Positions 36,665-46,591 of a stretch of DNA of 64,000 bases are shown here, one piece after another (position 1 is the first letter of the stretch; every line of letters begins with the position of its first letter). The DNA is taken from NCBI RefSeq assembly GCF_000685215.1, contig NZ_ARYJ01000010.1:1-64000 (forward strand). The letters are read 5' to 3'. The position numbers and the translations under genes were made by a program. Origin of the DNA: Hyphomonas jannaschiana VP2. Lineage in GTDB: Bacteria > Pseudomonadota > Alphaproteobacteria > Caulobacterales > Hyphomonadaceae. The notes under the pieces were generated by a model. The model was given only the letters and a program-made list of their open reading frames with translations. It was not told the origin of the DNA and did not search any database.

Positions 36665-37339
36665 ATGAAACAGACCTGGGCCAATACGACCGTCCACACA
36701 ATCCCCACACCGGCCGTTCGGTTCGACCCGGTGCTGGACCTTGCCACGGGCGATGCCCTCGGCATGACGGCGGAACTGCCCTTCTGTTTTGAAGACGGCC
36801 CTTCCTTCGGCCCGGCCCGCGTCCGCAAGAGCGAATCCAATTCCGCCAAATGGGTTGCTGACCGCATCGGCGAGATTTCCAGCATTGCCCATGAATTCCG
36901 CCACGATCACCGCCCGATTATCGTGCCGGCACCTGTCGCCGCCCTTGCCAATCCTGACACGGCCCTGGCCTGCGATGCCCGCGTGCGCCGCAGCGTTTTC
37001 TGTCAGCAGGAATTCTGCATCGAGTTTACCGACACCGCCTTTGCCGGTGATGCCGCCGACTGCACCAGCCGCGTCGCGCATTTCCGCCGTCATGGCTTCC
37101 GCGTGTCCGTAGACATGCGCAAGTCCTGGCAGACGCCACTCGCCGAAGGCATGCGCCTGCTGATCGACACGCTGCGCGTCGACGCCCGCAACCTCGATTG
37201 CGACCTCCTCATGGAGACGTGTGAGACCGCTGCCGCTGCTGGCATTCTTGTTATTGCGGAGAACGCCAACTGGCGTGATGCGGATGAGCTTGGCCGTCTT
37301 GGCATTTCCGCCGGAACGCGCCTGCGCGCAGACGCTTAA
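36665..37339 (+). CDS. Degenerate EAL-like domain protein (hypothetical)
   Basis: A 224-residue cytosolic protein without clear close family. Its outline follows an EAL phosphodiesterase: RFDPVLDLATGDALGMTAEL where EAL would be, FCIEFTDT at the next metal strand, FRRHGFRVSVDMRKSW in place of the DDFG motif, TLRVDARNLDCDL, and AAAGILVIAENAN in place of VAEGVE. Most metal ligands are changed, so it should not hydrolyse c-di-GMP; it may bind it or act as a scaffold. This is inference from pattern. It shares TTAA with the DUF2336 gene end. Confidence 0.55.
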   Translation: MKQTWANTTVHTIPTPAVRFDPVLDLATGDALGMTAELPFCFEDGPSFGPARVRKSESNSAKWVADRIGEISSIAHEFRHDHRPIIVPAPVAALANPDTALACDARVRRSVFCQQEFCIEFTDTAFAGDAADCTSRVAHFRRHGFRVSVDMRKSWQTPLAEGMRLLIDTLRVDARNLDCDLLMETCETAAAAGILVIAENANWRDADELGRLGISAGTRLRADA

Positions 37340-38499
37340 GCGGCGTCCGTATCGGCGTCGTCAGCTTCTTCGGCGGCGGCCATCTCGGAATAATAGTCCA
37401 GCTTTTCCAGCAGGTATTCGAGGTCGTCCTTCGGGATCGCCTGGAACTGGGTCAGCACGCGCTCGATCATGCGGGCGCGGAAACGGGCCCGGTCATTCGG
37501 TCCGCCGTCATAGGCGGTCTCATGGAAGACGTTCACCGCCGCCTTGAAGGCCGGCAGCATCTTGCGCGGCAGGCCCGCCCTGTCGAACACGGCCTGCAGG
37601 CCCAGAGGCCCGGCATCATGGATCATCAGCCAAACGCGCTGGTGCGCCACGCCCGACAGCTCCGCCAGCGCATGCTCCACGAACGGCATCTGCCCGCAGC
37701 AGAGCGCACGCATGATAAGGGAATGGCTGAGACGGCCATTGAGGTTCAGCTGCGAGACAAACCGCACGAGATCGTTTGACCGCCCGGCCTGTTCGACCAG
37801 GTCGATCGTCGCCCGCTCGCGCGCCCCGGCGGCCAGGTCGATCGCCATCTGCGCCGGCAGCTCATGCCGGTTCACCAGCATGTCGAACAGCTGGCCGGAG
37901 ACCAGCGAAACCATCTTTTCTGCGATATGGGTCGGAATGAACTCACGCCGGATCAGGCCCTTCTGGACGATCTCGTCACTGCCGAAACGGCGCAGCGTGT
38001 CTTCATAGGCCCGGTCGGTATATTCAGCACTGGAATTGGAGGCGAGCGCCCGGACGGCTTCCACCTGCCCATGCTCGGAAATCACTTCCGTCAGAGTCAC
38101 GGAGATCCCGTCCCGCGCCGCGATGGCTGCCTGCTTGGCCGCCGTGACGGAGAGGACCAGCTCGATCAGGTCTTCTTCGGTAAAAACCGGCGAATCCTGC
38201 AGCACCGGAATGGCGACGGCCTCGATGTCCTGTGCCAGCTTCAGGGCGATTTCGCGCGGCAGGATCGGGGAATTGCGCAACGTGACCGACAGCGTGCGGC
38301 GCACGAGGTCCGCCGCGTCATCCGCCAGGATCGCCATGATCTCTTCAGCGTATTTGCGCTCTTCCTCGCTCAGCACATCCAGTGCAATCCGGCGGCACAG
38401 ACGGTGCGCCACCGACGCGCGCTGCTCGGGCGTTTCGCCCTTCATCAGGCGGTGGATGTCCTGCTCTGTCAGTTGCGGCCGGATGGCTTGTACGCTCAT
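37336..38499 (-). CDS. DUF2336 domain protein
   Basis: A 387-residue all-helical protein matching DUF2336, a family found mainly in alphaproteobacteria and built of HEAT-like helical pairs. Typical segments are RRTLSVTLRNSPILPREIALKLAQD and EFIPTHIAEKMVSLVSGQL. The C-terminus is acidic. The role is unknown; Caulobacter relatives have been considered possible two-component or c-di-GMP partners, but nothing here proves that. It converges on the EAL-like gene. Confidence 0.85.
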   Translation of the reverse strand: MSVQAIRPQLTEQDIHRLMKGETPEQRASVAHRLCRRIALDVLSEEERKYAEEIMAILADDAADLVRRTLSVTLRNSPILPREIALKLAQDIEAVAIPVLQDSPVFTEEDLIELVLSVTAAKQAAIAARDGISVTLTEVISEHGQVEAVRALASNSSAEYTDRAYEDTLRRFGSDEIVQKGLIRREFIPTHIAEKMVSLVSGQLFDMLVNRHELPAQMAIDLAAGARERATIDLVEQAGRSNDLVRFVSQLNLNGRLSHSLIMRALCCGQMPFVEHALAELSGVAHQRVWLMIHDAGPLGLQAVFDRAGLPRKMLPAFKAAVNVFHETAYDGGPNDRARFRARMIERVLTQFQAIPKDDLEYLLEKLDYYSEMAAAEEADDADTDAA

Positions 38500-38605
38500 A
38501 GGAACCGAAACCCCTCATTAACGATTCGAGGCACCTTCGCCTGCCCCGGTTAATAGGCGGTTTACCAACCCGCTCCCACCACCTGAGAACAGTCGGCCAG
38601 ACAGC

Positions 38606-38633
38606 AAAACGCCGGGCTTTGGGGCCCGGCGTT
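38606..38633 (-). terminator. Trigger factor terminator
   Basis: AACGCCGGGC (38608-38617) and GCCCGGCGTT (38624-38633) form a perfect 10-bp stem with a 6-nt loop. Read on the minus strand, TTTT ends the 3' arm. It lies 28 bp past the tig stop. Confidence 0.65.
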
Positions 38634-38661
38634 GTTAAATTTTCGTGAGGTTGGAAGAAGC

Positions 38662-40011
38662 TTACTCTTCGTCTTCCTTGAACAGCTCTTCGCGGGAGAC
38701 CGTCTTGTCGGTCACGTCCGCCTCGCCGAGGATGTAGTCAACGACTTTATCCTCGTAGATCGGGGCGCGGAGCTGGGCCATCGCGTTCGGGTTCTTCTGG
38801 AAGAACTCGATAACCTGACGCTCCTGGCCCGGATACTGGCGGGCTTCCTGGATCAGGGCCTGCTGCACTTCCTGCTCGGTGATCTTCACGTCGTTGACGC
38901 GGCCGATCTCTGCCAGGACGAGGCCAAGGCGCACGCGGCGCTCGGCAATCTCGCGATATTCCTTCTTCAGGTCGTCTTCCGACTTTTCCTTGTCGGCGTC
39001 GTCGACACGGCCAGCATCCATCTCACGCTGCAGCTGGTCCCAGATCTGGCCGAATTCGGCTTCGACCATGTTCGGCGGCAGGTCGAAGCTGTGGGCTTCG
39101 TCCAGACGGTCCAGCAGGTCGCGCTTGGCTTTGCTGCGCGAGGCCTGGTCCAGTTCGCCTTTCAGCTGGTCCTTGATGAGACCCGTCAGCTGTTCCAGCG
39201 ACTCAAGGCCGAGGCCCTTGGCGAACTCGTCGTCGATCTCGGCTTCCTTCGGTGCGCGCACTTCGTGCACCTTGGTTTCGAAGATCGCGGCCTTACCGGC
39301 CAGGTCTTTGGACGGGTAGTCTTCCGGAAAGCTGACTTCGAGGTTCTTCTCTTCACCGGTCTTCACGCCGACGAGCTGCTCTTCAAAGCCCGGGATGAAA
39401 CGGCCGGAGCCGAGCACGACGGTCTGCTGCTCGGCGGTGCCGCCATCGAAGGGCTCGCCGTCGATCTTGCCGACAAAGTCGATCACGACAGCGTCGCCGT
39501 CTTTCGCCTTGGCGGTCTTGGCGCGCGGCTCATACTGCTTGTTCTGCTCAGCGAGGTTCTTCAGCGCCTCCTGGACCTGCTCGTCAGCCACTTCGGCGAC
39601 CGGGCGAGTGACTTTCAGCGTCTTCACGTCAACCGGCTCGAATTCCGGCATCACGTCGACATGCATGTGATAGGCAAGGTCGGCCTCGCCCTTCACGACG
39701 TCTTCGATGTCGCCTTCCAGATGCACATCCGGCTGGCCAGCCGGGCGCAGCTCTGCGTCCTCGATGGCTTTCTGGTTGGTTTCATTGACGGTCTTGTCGA
39801 TGATTTCGCCCATCAGGTCGCGGCCGAACATCTTGCGGACATGCGACGCAGGCACCTTGCCCGGGCGGAAGCCCTTGAGGTTCATGGTCGGGCGGATTTC
39901 CTCAATCCGGGCGTCGAGCTTGGACTGCAGTTCGCTTGCAGATACCTTGACGGCAAAGGTGCGGCTGAGACCTTCTGCCTTCGTCTGGGTCACTTCCATC
40001 GGTTCATTCAT
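38662..40011 (-). CDS. tig: Trigger factor
   Basis: Ribosome-bound chaperone and prolyl isomerase. The ribosome-binding N-domain has the signature GFRPGKVPASHVRKMFG (around residues 48-65); the FKBP-type PPIase domain follows (DGDAVVIDFVGKIDGEPFDGG); the helical C-domain ends in an acidic tail. Length 449 aa. An ATG four codons downstream (39999) fits the usual N-terminus better, but neither has a strong ribosome site. clpP and clpX, often next to tig, are 8 kb away. Confidence 0.96.
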   Translation of the reverse strand: MNEPMEVTQTKAEGLSRTFAVKVSASELQSKLDARIEEIRPTMNLKGFRPGKVPASHVRKMFGRDLMGEIIDKTVNETNQKAIEDAELRPAGQPDVHLEGDIEDVVKGEADLAYHMHVDVMPEFEPVDVKTLKVTRPVAEVADEQVQEALKNLAEQNKQYEPRAKTAKAKDGDAVVIDFVGKIDGEPFDGGTAEQQTVVLGSGRFIPGFEEQLVGVKTGEEKNLEVSFPEDYPSKDLAGKAAIFETKVHEVRAPKEAEIDDEFAKGLGLESLEQLTGLIKDQLKGELDQASRSKAKRDLLDRLDEAHSFDLPPNMVEAEFGQIWDQLQREMDAGRVDDADKEKSEDDLKKEYREIAERRVRLGLVLAEIGRVNDVKITEQEVQQALIQEARQYPGQERQVIEFFQKNPNAMAQLRAPIYEDKVVDYILGEADVTDKTVSREELFKEDEE

Positions 40012-40288
40012 CCGTTCTGGCGATCAGGCCCGGTCATGCCCTTCCGGCAGCCATCTGATCTGTGTCTGAAGGGGCGGCTTATGTCACACGGAAAACGCCC
40101 TGTCCACGCGGGTTCTGCGGGTTTCGCAGCGGCATAAAACTCCTCGAACGCGCGCCCGCCCCAGCCCAATTTCCCGGCGGTGCTGCACTCGCGGTGGCTT
40201 GCAGCGCGGAATCAGGACGTCCGGGCGTATCCGGGCTTTCGCTCCTCCCCCTGTCGCTGCAAGGCTTCCTGCAGAATGGAGAGATCAC

Positions 40289-41014
40289 ATGAAGCCTTCA
40301 GCCCTGCTCGCCAGCACCTTCTTTGCCCTTCTCGCTTCGGCCCCGGCCACCCTTGCTCAGACCGCTCCGGTCGCAACCCCGGTCGCTGCCCCAGCCAAGG
40401 TTAAATCAAAGACACTCGCCATCGTCCTTTTCCCCCGCTTCGAAACGCTGGACGTGTTCGGCCCGGTCGAGATGTGGGGGCGGCTGGACGATTATGAGAT
40501 TGTCACCGTCTCCGAGCATGGCGGCACGATTACCTCCGCTCAAGGCATCGACACGGTGACTGACTATAGCTTCGCCGACGCGCCACAGTTTGACATCCTC
40601 ATGATCCCCGGCGGCATGGGCACGCGCACGGAAGTGAACAATCCGGTGATGCTGGAGTTCCTGCAAAAGCAGGACGAAGGCACGGAGTACACGACCTCAG
40701 TCTGCACCGGCGCTGCCGTGCTGGCGAAGGCGGGCCTGCTCGACGGGCGCAAGGCGACTTCGAACAAGATGGCCTGGAGCTTCGCTACCAGTCAGGACGG
40801 CGACGTGCTCTGGCAGCCGAGCGCCCGCTGGGTCGAGGACGGGAAATATGTGACCTCGTCCGGCATCTCCGCCGGCATCGACATGGCCCTCGCCCTGATC
40901 GAGGACCTTGAAAGCCGGGAGAAAGCCGAGAACGTCGCCAAAGTGGCGGAATACATCTGGAACGATGACCCGGCAGATGATCCGTTTGCGGTGGAAGTGG
41001 CGGAAACGAATTAG
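40289..41014 (+). CDS. Exported DJ-1/PfpI family protein
   Basis: A 241-residue protein with an evident signal peptide (MKPSALLASTFFALLASAP, cleavage near residue 23) followed by a Pro/Ala linker and a DJ-1/PfpI domain. The nucleophile elbow SVCTGAAVLAKAGLLDG holds Cys139; MIPGGMGTR and the preceding FETLDVFGPVEMW match the AraC-associated/isonitrile hydratase branch. Most members are cytosolic, so export is unusual. GGAGAG supports the ATG. Its TAG overlaps the M14-type gene's stop. Confidence 0.85.
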   Translation: MKPSALLASTFFALLASAPATLAQTAPVATPVAAPAKVKSKTLAIVLFPRFETLDVFGPVEMWGRLDDYEIVTVSEHGGTITSAQGIDTVTDYSFADAPQFDILMIPGGMGTRTEVNNPVMLEFLQKQDEGTEYTTSVCTGAAVLAKAGLLDGRKATSNKMAWSFATSQDGDVLWQPSARWVEDGKYVTSSGISAGIDMALALIEDLESREKAENVAKVAEYIWNDDPADDPFAVEVAETN

Positions 41015-41946
41015 CCCGGCTGTATGAAGCGCACGGAGTTCGCCAATGCAAAGTCCAGCGCCGCGCACACGGCCGCCACCTGTGCCCGGTTGCAGTCTTC
41101 CGGGGTCACACGCGGGCTGTCCGGGTAGACTTCGGTGGTCGTCTTGAATTGCGCATTCGTGATCGACGCGCAGAGGGCCAGCTGCGTCAGCGGATACTCG
41201 ATGATGCCAGGGCCGATAATGGGCGAGCCAATGATCTCCCCCTTCTCATCCGCCGGGGCGATGTGGGTCACCTGTTCGACCGCCGAGATGACGGCTTGCT
41301 GGAAGTCAAGCTGCGGATCCTCGCTGTCGGCGACCAGGTAGAACCCATCGGGAATGGTGCCCGGTTCGAAAGGCTTGCCATCGCGCGCGCTCAGGGCCGG
41401 CCTGAACTCGGTTTCGTCACTGTCCGTCGTTTCGTGCAGGTCGATATGAAGGAGATAATCGCGTGAAGTGGCCCGCACCAACTCGATCAAGGCTGTCGCC
41501 TCACGTGCCGGCCCATCCGCCCGGAAATTCCGGTTCGGATCGATGGCATCGTAATTCCAGCGGTTGATGCGCTCATAGGCCCACGGGCTCACACAAGGCG
41601 CCACCAATAGGTTGACCTTGCCAGCATAGGCGGCTGCGGATTGCTCGAGAAAAGCGAGGGCGCCCATGACGCCGCTGGTCTCGTATCCGTGCACGCCGCC
41701 GGTCACCAGGGCCGTCGGCAGGGCCGGGTCCCAATCGCGGCTGCGAAAGGCATGAAGGTCATAAGATTCGCCAGCATATTCGATCCGGCCGTAGGTCACC
41801 CGCTCGAACCGCTCGTCCAGCCCATCCATTCGGGAGAGGACATCGTCAGCATAGCTCCGCTGTGGCGTTTGCAGGGCTCTCCACTTGTCGCGTTCCGCGT
41901 CGCCCCAGGGTTTTCCGGGAACACCGATCGAGGGGTCAAATGCCAT
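41011..41946 (-). CDS. Succinylglutamate desuccinylase/aspartoacylase-like M14 hydrolase
   Basis: A 311-residue zinc carboxypeptidase-fold protein. Zinc ligands appear as GGVHGYETSG (His and Glu) and a later His in LLHIDLHE; the DPNRNFRADG and EYPLTQLA segments match the M14 AstE/ASPA-like group, the latter holding the probable catalytic Glu. It probably removes an acyl group from an amino acid or trims a peptide; the substrate is unknown. AAGGA precedes the ATG at 41946. The three-way-junction palindrome and tRNA-Leu lie upstream. Confidence 0.85.
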   Translation of the reverse strand: MAFDPSIGVPGKPWGDAERDKWRALQTPQRSYADDVLSRMDGLDERFERVTYGRIEYAGESYDLHAFRSRDWDPALPTALVTGGVHGYETSGVMGALAFLEQSAAAYAGKVNLLVAPCVSPWAYERINRWNYDAIDPNRNFRADGPAREATALIELVRATSRDYLLHIDLHETTDSDETEFRPALSARDGKPFEPGTIPDGFYLVADSEDPQLDFQQAVISAVEQVTHIAPADEKGEIIGSPIIGPGIIEYPLTQLALCASITNAQFKTTTEVYPDSPRVTPEDCNRAQVAAVCAALDFALANSVRFIQPG

Positions 41947-42003
41947 ACGAATTTTTCCTTTGTATATGTGCCCGGACCGGCCGGCTCTCGCTTGCGCTTC
42001 GAG

Positions 42004-42066
42004 CATTCAATTCCTGAAATCGATCCTCGACCGATTTCTGGCGCGGAGCGCCACCGGAATTGAATG
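42004..42066. repeat. Compact three-way-junction palindromic element beside tRNA-Leu
   Basis: An 11-bp perfect outer stem (CATTCAATTCC 42004-42014 with GGAATTGAATG 42056-42066) encloses two perfect hairpins: GAAATCG/CGATTTC (42016-42022 with 42032-42038, 9-nt loop) and TGGCGC/GCGCCA (42039-42044 with 42048-42053, 3-nt loop). Only three bases at the junction are unpaired. Two bases of the encoded tRNA CCA end belong to the outer stem. Read on the minus strand it is the immediate trailer of the tRNA. No T-tract follows. I noticed no second copy in the window. Confidence 0.7.
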
Positions 42067-42149
42067 GTGCGGATGAGAGGACTCGAACCTCCACGCCTTG
42101 CGGCGCTGGAACCTAAATCCAGTGCGTCTACCAATTCCGCCACATCCGC
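42065..42149 (-). tRNA. tRNA-Leu (anticodon UAG), CCA encoded
   Basis: An 85-nt class II tRNA. Acceptor GCGGATG pairs with CATCCGC; the D-arm GGAATTGGTAGACGC, anticodon stem CTGGA/TCCAG around loop TTTAGGT (anticodon TAG at 42113-42115), long variable arm, and T-arm GGTTCGAGTCC are all present. The discriminator is A and CCA is encoded (42065-42067). It is the only RNA gene seen in the window. Confidence 0.97.
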
Positions 42150-42161
42150 GTTCCGGCGGAA

Positions 42162-42190
42162 CCCTTAGGCGAGTGCGCGCGCAGGCACAA
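42162..42190 (-). promoter_or_regulatory. Possible tRNA-Leu promoter
   Basis: On the minus strand TTGTGC (42190-42185), a 17-bp spacer, and TAAGGG (42167-42162) lie 12 bp before the tRNA 5' end. The -35 is a fair match to TTGACA; the -10 match is poor. Offered as the best candidate in the gap only. Confidence 0.28.
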
Positions 42191-42285
42191 CGGGGCACTG
42201 CACAGCAGACGCCTGTATATGGTCCATACATGGTGTATTCACGGTGTTCTTTATTGCCTGAAGGGCCGCTTATCCAACAGCTGGC

Positions 42286-43728
42286 TCAGCCAATCTCGCC
42301 ATGCAGCGCGCTCAGAATGTCCGGCACTTGGCGTTCAAGGTCTTCCGAGATCAGGCCCGCACCCACGCGCCGCCCGGCCTCGCCATGAATCCACGCCGCC
42401 ATGCTGGCCGCGACCAACGTGTCGATTCCCTGCGCCATCAGCCCACCTGCAAAACCTGCCAGAACATCGCCCGATCCTGCCGTCGCGAGCCAGCGCGTCG
42501 CATGAATATTGACGACCGCACCGCCATCCGGCTGGGCAATCACGGTGTCCGGCCCCTTCAGGAGCACAGTGCATCCGGCTTTGACCGAGGCCTGGCGCAC
42601 GGCTTCGACCTTGTTCGTGGCGGTCTCCAGCAAATCTCCGAACAGGCGGTTGAACTCGCCGATATGCGGGGTCAACAGGTCTGTCGGGCGCAGGCGTTTG
42701 AACAGCTCATCCTGTTGTGACTCAAACACGGTCAGCGCATCGGCATCGAGCACGGCCCGCCCCGGACCGTTCAGGATTGCCTCGACATTGGCGCGCGTCG
42801 CCGGGGTGATCCCGGCGCCCGGCCCTGCGATCACGACCGAAGCCGTCTGGATCGCTTCGGCCAGCTCTTCCGCGCCATCGACGGCTTTCACCATCACAGC
42901 CGTCAGCTGCCCGGCGTTCACCATCAGTGCCGAGGGCGGCGTCAACAGGGTCGCCAGCCCCGCCCCGATGCGCAGGCCTGCCCGCACGGCGAGGCGCGCT
43001 GCGCCGGTCGAGGATATGCCCCCGCTCAATACTTTCAGATGCCCGCGGCTGTGCTTGTGGTCCGCCATGCCCGGCTGCGGCAGCATGCGCAGCCACAGCA
43101 TCGGGCTGTTTTCCATGAGACGCGTCTGCACCGGCACGCCGATGTCCGCGACAAAGACATTGCCGCAATAGGCCGACGCCGGGCGGAGAACATGCGCCGG
43201 GCGTAGTGCGGCGAAGGTGATTGTCCCCTCCGCAATGAAACACGGCCCGAGCGGTTTGGCCCGCAGGCCGCAAATACCAGACGGCACGTCGATGGAGATC
43301 ACGCGCCCGCCGCGCTGGGCGAGCTGGGCCGCCGTGCCTTCCAGAGGCCGGGAAAGCCCGCCACCAAAAAGCCCGTCCAGAACAAGATCGTGCGGGGCTT
43401 CTACCGCGTCTTCCAAGGTGCCGACCGGGCCACCCCAGAGCGCGGCGGCTTTGGCAGCATCGCCCGTCAGCTCAGCCACCGGGACCATGCTGTAGACTTT
43501 CACGTCCCGCCAAAGCTTCGCCAGCTTCGATGCCGCGACGAATCCATCGCCGCCATTCCCGCCGGGCCCGCACAGGACCTGGATAGAGCCTTCCGGCCAG
43601 TTGGCGTGGACGAATTCGGCGACGGCATCGCCAGCCCGCTGCATCAGTTCGAAACTGTCGAGGCCCTGCGCAAACACCGCCTGTTCGGCGGCCTGCATTT
43701 CCTGCGGTGTAAGTATCGGTCTGCCCAT
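42286..43728 (-). CDS. nnr: Bifunctional NAD(P)H-hydrate epimerase / ADP-dependent dehydratase
   Basis: Repairs hydrated NAD(P)H. The N-terminal YjeF_N epimerase domain (about 1-210) shows GPGGNGGDGFVAA and SIDVPSG; the C-terminal dehydratase domain (about 225-480) shows LDADALTVF, LTPHIGEFNRLFG, LLKGPDTVI and the nucleotide site TAGSGDVLAGFAGG. Length 480 aa is normal for the fused form. The ATG at 43728 begins MGRPILTPQEMQAAE, the usual N-terminus. It lies 7 bp after the SixA-like gene. Confidence 0.95.
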   Translation of the reverse strand: MGRPILTPQEMQAAEQAVFAQGLDSFELMQRAGDAVAEFVHANWPEGSIQVLCGPGGNGGDGFVAASKLAKLWRDVKVYSMVPVAELTGDAAKAAALWGGPVGTLEDAVEAPHDLVLDGLFGGGLSRPLEGTAAQLAQRGGRVISIDVPSGICGLRAKPLGPCFIAEGTITFAALRPAHVLRPASAYCGNVFVADIGVPVQTRLMENSPMLWLRMLPQPGMADHKHSRGHLKVLSGGISSTGAARLAVRAGLRIGAGLATLLTPPSALMVNAGQLTAVMVKAVDGAEELAEAIQTASVVIAGPGAGITPATRANVEAILNGPGRAVLDADALTVFESQQDELFKRLRPTDLLTPHIGEFNRLFGDLLETATNKVEAVRQASVKAGCTVLLKGPDTVIAQPDGGAVVNIHATRWLATAGSGDVLAGFAGGLMAQGIDTLVAASMAAWIHGEAGRRVGAGLISEDLERQVPDILSALHGEIG

Positions 43729-43735
43729 GGCAGGC

Positions 43736-44275
43736 TCATAACACGCGAGTCGCGGCCTGGCTTCCGTATTCAATGACGCGCGGCACCGCGCCACCGAAGT
43801 CCACTTTGGTGATGGAACAGTGCCCAGGCCGGAAGACGGTGGTCCGGCTGTCCTGATCAATCAGGCTGACGACCGCATTGATCGCCACGAAATGAGAGAA
43901 AACGGCCGTATTGTCCGGAAGGAGCGACAGCGCCTCCGCAATCTTTTTGCGCCAGGCGTCATGCGCCGCGCCTTCCTTCTCCCATGTGCCCGCCATGTAA
44001 GACCGGAGCCATTCGACCCGGTCATGGACACCAACGGGCGTTTCGATCTCTGATACCACGGGTTCAATCTGAGCCGTCACGTCCGCCTGGCGTTCGAATG
44101 CTGCAGCCGTATCGCGGCAACGCTGCATGGGGCTGCAGACCGCGCTGCGCGCCCCGAGGCCGATCAATGTGGCAGCAGCGGCCTCGGCTTGCTTGTGGCC
44201 AAGTTCGCTCAGCCCCGGGTCGGGGTGATTGCCCCAGCTTGCCGCGGCTTCGCCATGGCGGACGAGATAGATCAT
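43736..44275 (-). CDS. SixA-like histidine phosphatase family protein
   Basis: A 179-residue phosphoglycerate-mutase-like phosphatase. The catalytic motif YLVRHGEA opens the protein, with CSPMQRCRDTA and the second His in VFSHFVAINAVV. The short size fits SixA-type phosphohistidine phosphatases or general broad-specificity phosphatases; the target is unknown. It is probably cotranscribed with nnr. Confidence 0.85.
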   Translation of the reverse strand: MIYLVRHGEAAASWGNHPDPGLSELGHKQAEAAAATLIGLGARSAVCSPMQRCRDTAAAFERQADVTAQIEPVVSEIETPVGVHDRVEWLRSYMAGTWEKEGAAHDAWRKKIAEALSLLPDNTAVFSHFVAINAVVSLIDQDSRTTVFRPGHCSITKVDFGGAVPRVIEYGSQAATRVL

Positions 44276-45090
<815 letters not shown>

Positions 45091-45144
45091 TCCGGCATAA
45101 CGAAAAACACATTTCAGCAAATTTACAGATGGAGGGCATTTCCA

Positions 45145-46548
45145 ATGGCTGAAAACCTCATGAAGATCATGAAAGACGAAGACGTCCAGTATGTGGACCT
45201 TCGCTTCACCGACCCGCGCGGCAAGATGCAGCACGTGTCGTTCCACAAAGACATGGTCGACGCGGATTTCTTTGTAGACGGTCAGATGTTCGACGGTTCG
45301 TCCGTCGCTGGCTGGAAATCGATCAACGAGTCCGACATGCTGCTGAAGCCGGATACGGCGTCGGCAATCATCGATCCGTTCTTCCAGCAGACCACACTCG
45401 CGGTGATGTGTGACATTCTGGATCCGATCACCGGCCAGGCTTACAACCGCGATCCGCGGATGACTGCCAAGAAGGCCGAAGCCTATGTGAAACAGTCCGG
45501 CGTTGGCGACACCGTCTTCTTCGGACCGGAAGCAGAGTTCTTCGTCTTTGACGACGTCCGCTGGAGCGTCGAGCCGCATAATACCGGCTACTCGTTCGAC
45601 TCCACCGAACTGCCGATCAACACCGGCAAAGAATACCCGATGGGCAATATGGGCCACCGCCCGGGTCCGAAAGGCGGCTACTTCCCGGTTCCGCCGATCG
45701 ATTCCGAGCAGGACATGCGCAGCGAAATGCTGTCGGTCATGGGCGACATCGGCCTCGACCCGGAAAAGCACCACCACGAAGTGGCCCCGGCCCAGCACGA
45801 ACTCGGTCTGAAATTCTCGACCCTGACCGTGATGGCTGACCGCCTTCAGCTCTACAAATACGTGGTGCAGAACGTGGCAGCGTCCTACGGCAAAACGGCA
45901 ACCTTCATGCCGAAGCCCATGTACAAGGACAACGGTTCGGGCATGCACGTGCACCAGTCCATCTGGAACGGCGGCAAGCCACTGTTCGCCGGCGACGGAT
46001 ATGCAGGCCTGTCCGAGACCTGCCTCTACTACATCGGCGGCATCATCAAGCACGCCAAGGCCCTGAACGCGATCACCAACCCGTCCACCAATAGCTACAA
46101 GCGTCTGGTGCCGGGTTACGAAGCACCGGTCATGCTGGCCTATTCGGCTCGCAACCGCTCTGCATCGATCCGTATTCCTTTCGGCGACAACCCGAAAGCC
46201 AAGCGTATCGAAACGCGCTTCCCGGACCCGATGGCCAACCCCTACCTGGCCTTCGCTGCCCTGCTCATGGCTGGCCTCGACGGCATCGAAAACAAGATCC
46301 ATCCGGGCGACGCCATGGATAAGGACCTGTACGACCTGCCGCCGGAAGAAGCGAAAGCCATTCCGCAGGTCTGCGGCTCGCTGCGTGAGGCCCTGGCGGC
46401 TCTCGATGCCGACCGTGACTTCCTCAAGAAAGGCGGCGTCTTCGATGACGACCAGATCGATGGCTACATCGACCTGAAGATGGAAGAAAACATGAAGTAT
46501 GAACTCCACCCCCACCCGGTCGAGTTCGACATGTACTACAAATACTGA
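45145..46548 (+). CDS. glnA: Glutamine synthetase type I
   Basis: Dodecameric enzyme forming glutamine from glutamate, ammonia and ATP. Recognisable are the N-terminal [37 protein letters not shown] and NRSASIRIP active-site segments. The adenylylation Tyr lies in [11 protein letters not shown], so GlnE control is expected. GGAGGG precedes the ATG. Length 467 aa fits GSI-beta. Confidence 0.98.
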   Translation: MAENLMKIMKDEDVQYVDLRFTDPRGKMQHVSFHKDMVDADFFVDGQMFDGSSVAGWKSINESDMLLKPDTASAIIDPFFQQTTLAVMCDILDPITGQAYNRDPRMTAKKAEAYVKQSGVGDTVFFGPEAEFFVFDDVRWSVEPHNTGYSFDSTELPINTGKEYPMGNMGHRPGPKGGYFPVPPIDSEQDMRSEMLSVMGDIGLDPEKHHHEVAPAQHELGLKFSTLTVMADRLQLYKYVVQNVAASYGKTATFMPKPMYKDNGSGMHVHQSIWNGGKPLFAGDGYAGLSETCLYYIGGIIKHAKALNAITNPSTNSYKRLVPGYEAPVMLAYSARNRSASIRIPFGDNPKAKRIETRFPDPMANPYLAFAALLMAGLDGIENKIHPGDAMDKDLYDLPPEEAKAIPQVCGSLREALAALDADRDFLKKGGVFDDDQIDGYIDLKMEENMKYELHPHPVEFDMYYKY

Positions 46549-46591
46549 TCGCACTGTCCGATCGGATCACCCGACACAACGGGGGAAGGCG

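Noticed and set aside
40062-40292. Small plus-strand frame upstream of the DJ-1 gene
   Set aside because: No ribosome site, unusual composition and no recognisable features; the DJ-1 signal peptide starts within its end.
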